Source: Pseudomonadota bacterium (GTDB taxonomy: Bacteria > Pseudomonadota > Alphaproteobacteria > Rhizobiales > Methylopilaceae). From it: a DNA stretch of 9,248 bases. The DNA lies in NCBI GenBank assembly GCA_023430145.1, contig JAEZCD010000033.1, positions 1 to 9,248 on the forward strand, written 5' to 3'. Position numbers and translations under genes: made by a program. How positions within the stretch are numbered: position 1 is the first letter of the stretch; each line of letters begins with the position of its first letter. Positions 7,116 through 9,248 of the stretch are shown piece by piece. The notes under the pieces are model-generated. The model saw only the letters and a list, made by a program, of their open reading frames with translations, had not been told where the DNA came from and made no database searches.

Positions 7116-7762
7116 TCCGCGGTCTCCGCGACGATCGTGTCGATGTGCTCGCCGAGGGCGACCGAAAGCCCGGAGCCGTCGTGGGCGGCGAGCTTGTCGA
7201 TCAGCACCTCGTGGCGGCGCGCCGTCTCGACGAGCGGCCGCCGGTGGCCCGGCGCCCAGACGCGCGAGCGGTGCGTGTGCAACGTGCAGCGGGTGAGAAT
7301 CTGCTCCATCGCCTCGAGCCGAGCGAGCCGGAAGACGGCGAGATGGAAAGCCATGTCGAGCTCCATCACCCCGAACGCGTCCTCGGCCCGTGCCGCGGCT
7401 TCCATGTCGCCGAGCAGAGCGCGGATGCGCCGCAGATCGGCCTCCTGGACATTCTGTGCCGCCCGCAGCGCGCCGCGCACCTCGATGCGCCGGCGCAGCG
7501 CCAGAATCTCCTGCGCCTCCTCCGCGTCGAGCCGCGTCACCATGGTGCCGCGATGGCCGGCGCGGGTGACGAGCCCGTCCTCCTGCAGCTGGAACAGCAC
7601 CTCGCGGATGGTGCCCTGACTGCAGCCGAGCTCGCGCGCCATGCCGAGCTCGGTCAGCACGCTGCCGGGCATCAGCTCGTTCATCATGATGCGCCGCTTC
7701 ATCGTCTCGTAGACGAAGTCGCGCGGCCGCTTGAGGACGACTGTGTTCATCGCCGGGGCCAT
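7112..7762 (-). CDS. GntR family transcriptional regulator, FadR/FCD subfamily
   Basis: A 216-aa DNA-binding regulator, likely controlling this operon in response to its substrate or a pathway intermediate. The N-terminal winged helix-turn-helix spans about 15-80, with the typical GntR block SQGTIREVLFQLQEDGLV at 48-65. The C-terminal all-helical FCD ligand domain spans about 85-210 and keeps all four usual metal ligands: D136 and H140 (DMAFH), H184 and H206. A metal-dependent effector site, often for organic acids, is therefore expected. ATG 7762 is chosen; ATG 7750 (MNTVVL) is equally possible, and neither has a clear Shine-Dalgarno. Longer starts run antisense into the 7883 gene and give non-family sequence. 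It is the first gene of the operon and overlaps the hydrolase by ATGA, implying autoregulation. The effector is unknown. Confidence 0.93.
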   Translation of the reverse strand: MAPAMNTVVLKRPRDFVYETMKRRIMMNELMPGSVLTELGMARELGCSQGTIREVLFQLQEDGLVTRAGHRGTMVTRLDAEEAQEILALRRRIEVRGALRAAQNVQEADLRRIRALLGDMEAAARAEDAFGVMELDMAFHLAVFRLARLEAMEQILTRCTLHTHRSRVWAPGHRRPLVETARRHEVLIDKLAAHDGSGLSVALGEHIDTIVAETAE

Positions 7763-7803
7763 TATCGTTATCGATATTGAGCGGAGTGCCGGCCGATCGT
7801 CAA
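7762..7803 (-). promoter_or_regulatory. Candidate promoter/operator of the gntR-led operon
   Basis: On the minus strand TTGACG (7798-7803, five of six consensus bases) is followed after 18 bases by CAATAT (7774-7779), a weak -10 element. An AT-rich island at 7761-7780 contains tandem TTATCG hexamers (7762-7773, plus-strand reading) and the 8-base palindrome TATCGATA (7769-7776). It stands out against the GC-rich background and could be the GntR operator. Transcription starting about 7 bases past the -10 would leave only a few bases before ATG 7762. Confidence 0.4.
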
Positions 7804-7882
7804 GCGGCGGCTTCGGTCTGTGTTGCCGGCCGCGACGGCGAGCGGCAGAATCGGCTTCGCTGGCGAACAGGGAAGGGCGAGG

Positions 7883-8215
7883 ATGGACGACGAGCGCAAG
7901 CCGAAGCGTGTCCCGCTCGATCCGGAACGGCCGGACGGGCTCTGGGTCGATACGATCCGCGCCCGCGACTATCTCTATCCGAACGCGCACCGGGAATACA
8001 TGCCGGTCATCGAGGCCTATGTCGATCAGCGCGACATTCCGGAGCTGTTCCGCCTGCTCGTCAGGGAGCGGCTGACGCCGGCCGAAGCGCTTGCGCGGTT
8101 CGACTATCTCTCCGCCGCCGATCGCGCCTTCGGCCTGCGCACGATGCTGGAGACTTTTCGGCGCATGGACGAGAAGGGATTACTCGAGGACTACCCGCAT
8201 CTTCGCGGGCTGTAG
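7883..8215 (+). CDS. Small conserved-looking protein of unknown function
   Basis: A 110-aa soluble protein that I do not recognise. ATG 7883 is preceded by GGGAAGGGCGAGG, an acceptable ribosome site, and is preferred over ATG 7820, whose extra 21 residues look like untranslated leader. The N-terminus is charged (DDERKPKR), followed by a Pro/Asp-rich stretch (PLDPERPDGLW, 11-21) and two predominantly helical regions at about 38-61 and 65-98. Aromatic and acidic residues are well distributed and codon use is like that of its neighbours, so it looks genuine. There is no signal peptide, membrane span or cysteine. It is transcribed divergently from the gntR-led operon across about 120 bases, and could share regulation with it, though nothing in the protein indicates a sugar-related role. 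Confidence 0.75.
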   Translation: MDDERKPKRVPLDPERPDGLWVDTIRARDYLYPNAHREYMPVIEAYVDQRDIPELFRLLVRERLTPAEALARFDYLSAADRAFGLRTMLETFRRMDEKGLLEDYPHLRGL

Positions 8216-8315
8216 CGCCGCGCGAGGACGCCTGGCTCGCGGGACGTGACGCCCGTAACCCATCCCACGGTGCCGCCGGCCCCGCCGCGCCCTATCTTTC
8301 TCCCGTTCCCCGGCC

Positions 8316-8330
8316 CGCGGCGACGCCGCG
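8316..8330. repeat. GC-rich palindrome upstream of the secreted-repeat gene
   Basis: CGCGGCG-A-CGCCGCG is a perfect 7-base-arm palindrome within the 148-base gap between the two plus-strand genes. It lies 21 bases before the strong ribosome site at 8351. It may form a small hairpin in the leader, or act as an end signal for the upstream gene. No T-run follows it. Confidence 0.35.
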
Positions 8331-8350
8331 CTCGCGGGGAGCTAAGGATA

Positions 8351-8357
8351 AAAGGAG
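8351..8357 (+). promoter_or_regulatory. Strong ribosome binding site deciding a GTG start
   Basis: AAAGGAGG at 8351-8358 is a near-perfect Shine-Dalgarno, 5 to 6 bases before GTG 8364. The next in-frame ATG, at 8382, is too far away (about 24 bases) and would cut into the signal peptide. GTG 8364 is therefore taken as the start. Confidence 0.8.
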
Positions 8358-8363
8358 GATTCG

Positions 8364-8741
8364 GTGCTGAAGTCTTTCTTCATGGCTGCCGCCGTCGTCT
8401 CCCTCACCGCCGGCTTCGCGCTGGCGCAGGAGCCCGCCAAGACCGCGAGCACCGCCAAGGGCGAAGCGCTCGTCGATGCCAAGGGGATGACCCTCTACAC
8501 CTTCGACCGCGACTCGGCCGGCAAGTCGGCCTGCAACGGGCCCTGCGCCACCAACTGGCCGCCGCTGATGGCCGCCGCCGACGCCAAGGCGATGGGTGAT
8601 TGGACGACCATCAAGCGCGACGACGGCAAGATGCAGTGGGCCTACAAGGGCAAGCCGCTCTACACCTGGGTGAAGGACACCAAGGCCGGCGATGTCACCG
8701 GCGACGGCGTCAACGGCGTCTGGCACATCGCCAAGCCCTGA
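8364..8741 (+). CDS. Secreted YxxxxD-repeat protein (COG4315 / PF03640-like)
   Basis: A 125-aa exported protein. The N-terminus is a Sec signal peptide with a hydrophobic core at about 8-19 and probable cleavage after ALA at 19-21; no lipobox cysteine is present, so despite the family's usual name it is not an obvious lipoprotein. Two copies of the family repeat are visible: Y45-T-F-D-R-D50 and Y100-T-W-V-K-D105. Between them is C57-N-G-P-C61 followed by NWPPL, a typical block of this family, which could bind a metal or form a disulfide. The length (about 104 residues mature) is usual. The start is GTG, supported by an AAGGAGG site. The function of the family is not established; members are secreted and sometimes linked to stress. 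No partner gene is evident; it is followed by hairpins and a convergent regulator gene. Confidence 0.92.
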   Translation: MLKSFFMAAAVVSLTAGFALAQEPAKTASTAKGEALVDAKGMTLYTFDRDSAGKSACNGPCATNWPPLMAAADAKAMGDWTTIKRDDGKMQWAYKGKPLYTWVKDTKAGDVTGDGVNGVWHIAKP

Positions 8742-8766
8742 GAGTGCCGCGCACGGTCGCTCCTCG

Positions 8767-8787
8767 TGGCCGGGCATGTCCCGGCCA
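8767..8787. terminator. Hairpin downstream of the secreted-repeat gene
   Basis: TGGCCGGG (8767-8774) and CCCGGCCA (8780-8787) pair perfectly over 8 bases around the loop CATGT, 25 bases after the stop codon at 8741. A T-rich run does not follow, so intrinsic termination is uncertain. The position between converging genes suits a bidirectional transcript end or an interspersed palindrome. Confidence 0.45.
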
Positions 8788-8806
8788 GCCTGCTCCTCTG
8801 CTGCTG

Positions 8807-8835
8807 CCCGGGACCCGGCGCTTCGCCGGCCCGGG
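8807..8835. terminator. Second hairpin between convergent genes
   Basis: CCCGGG and CCGGCG (8807-8820, with a bulged AC) pair with CGCCGGCCCGGG (8824-8835) around the three-base loop CTT, giving a 12-bp stem. It sits 12 bases beyond the stop of the convergent ArsR-type gene and may serve as its transcript end or be part of a GC-rich interspersed palindrome. Confidence 0.45.
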
Positions 8836-8846
8836 TAGGGGCGCCC

Positions 8847-9248
8847 TCACGCCTCGATCCCGAAAAGCTCGGCAAAGGCGCTTCGGCCGGCGGGCGTGAC
8901 GGCGACCGCCCGGCTGTCGCGGACGCGCTCGACCCAGCCCAGCTCGAAGGCGCGGCGACACAGCTCCGCGCCGACGCGGCCGGCCAGATGCGGACGGCGC
9001 TCGCTCCAGTCGAGACACAGCCGGCAGAGCGGGCGCCTGCCGCCGCCCGCAAGCTCGATGCCGATGCGCTCGCAGAGAAAGCGCCTGCCCGGCTCCGTCA
9101 GCGCGGCGGCGCCGTCGCCGAGCGCTAGATGGCCGCGGCTCTCGAGGCTTTGCGCGATGCCGGTGCCGAGGCGGCCGGCGAGATGGTCGTAGCAGGTGCG
9201 CGCGGCGCGCATCGCCTCGTCCCGCGGCCCGACCGGGCGATGCCGCAC
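8847..9248 (-). CDS. ArsR-type winged-helix regulator, C-terminal part (cut by window)
   Basis: The visible 133 residues match, from memory, the C-terminal half of a group of roughly 220-residue ArsR-like transcriptional regulators. The hallmarks are RPVGPRDEAMRAARTCYDHLAG near the left end and CRLCLDWSERRPHLAG at about 75-90, with a final winged-helix-like segment SRAVAVTPAGRSAFAELFG at about 112-130. The DNA-binding N-terminal domain should lie beyond position 9248, so a GTG at the very edge is probably not the true start. Five cysteines are visible (positions 19, 59, 75, 78 and 97), including a CxxC pair, together with His in YDHLAG and PHLAG. These could form a metal or redox sensing site, but this is inference. 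It converges with the secreted-repeat gene and has no visible partner. Confidence 0.8.
   Translation of the reverse strand: MRHRPVGPRDEAMRAARTCYDHLAGRLGTGIAQSLESRGHLALGDGAAALTEPGRRFLCERIGIELAGGGRRPLCRLCLDWSERRPHLAGRVGAELCRRAFELGWVERVRDSRAVAVTPAGRSAFAELFGIEA

Noticed and set aside
7763..7990. A longer start for the GntR regulator at 7990
   Set aside because: The added 76 residues run antisense through the 7883 gene and do not resemble a GntR N-terminus, which begins close to the winged helix.

Overview
The window looks like chromosomal DNA of a high-GC alphaproteobacterium. Hyphomicrobiales is my best guess, from codon use, long antisense open frames, GC-rich palindromic intergenic repeats and typical gene families; this is inference and no marker gene is present. 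I see no rRNA, tRNA, CRISPR array, transposase or integrase.

Layout: a short-chain dehydrogenase/reductase (SDR) gene (116-859, +) faces a seven-gene minus-strand operon running from about 7762 down to 1060. In transcription order the operon encodes a FadR/FCD-type GntR regulator, a hormone-sensitive-lipase-type alpha/beta hydrolase, a Tat-exported CUT1-type sugar-binding protein, two MalF/MalG-type ABC permeases, a TIM-barrel ketose 3-epimerase-like protein and a Gfo/Idh/MocA dehydrogenase. All junctions but one overlap: ATGA at three, TAATG at one, and a 22-base overlap at one. The exception is the binding-protein/permease junction, which holds about 240 bases of nested GC-rich hairpins. 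Divergent from the regulator are a small 110-aa protein of unknown function (7883-8215, +) and a secreted YxxxxD-repeat protein of the COG4315 / PF03640 type (8364-8741, +). The right edge carries the C-terminal part of an ArsR-type regulator (minus strand, cut by the window).

Working model (inference): the binding protein and permeases import a sugar or sugar derivative. The hydrolase may remove an acyl ester or open a lactone. The epimerase-like and dehydrogenase proteins then rearrange and oxidise the sugar, and the GntR protein controls its own operon. No ATP-binding subunit for the importer lies in the window, so the transporter probably borrows a shared ATPase.

The most distinctive points are the hydrolase inside a sugar ABC operon, a Gln at the position of the metal-binding His in the epimerase-like protein, the structured repeat separating binding protein from permeases, and a regulator start codon that may be leaderless. 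I did not find a clearly new kind of system; the operon's substrate is the main unknown.
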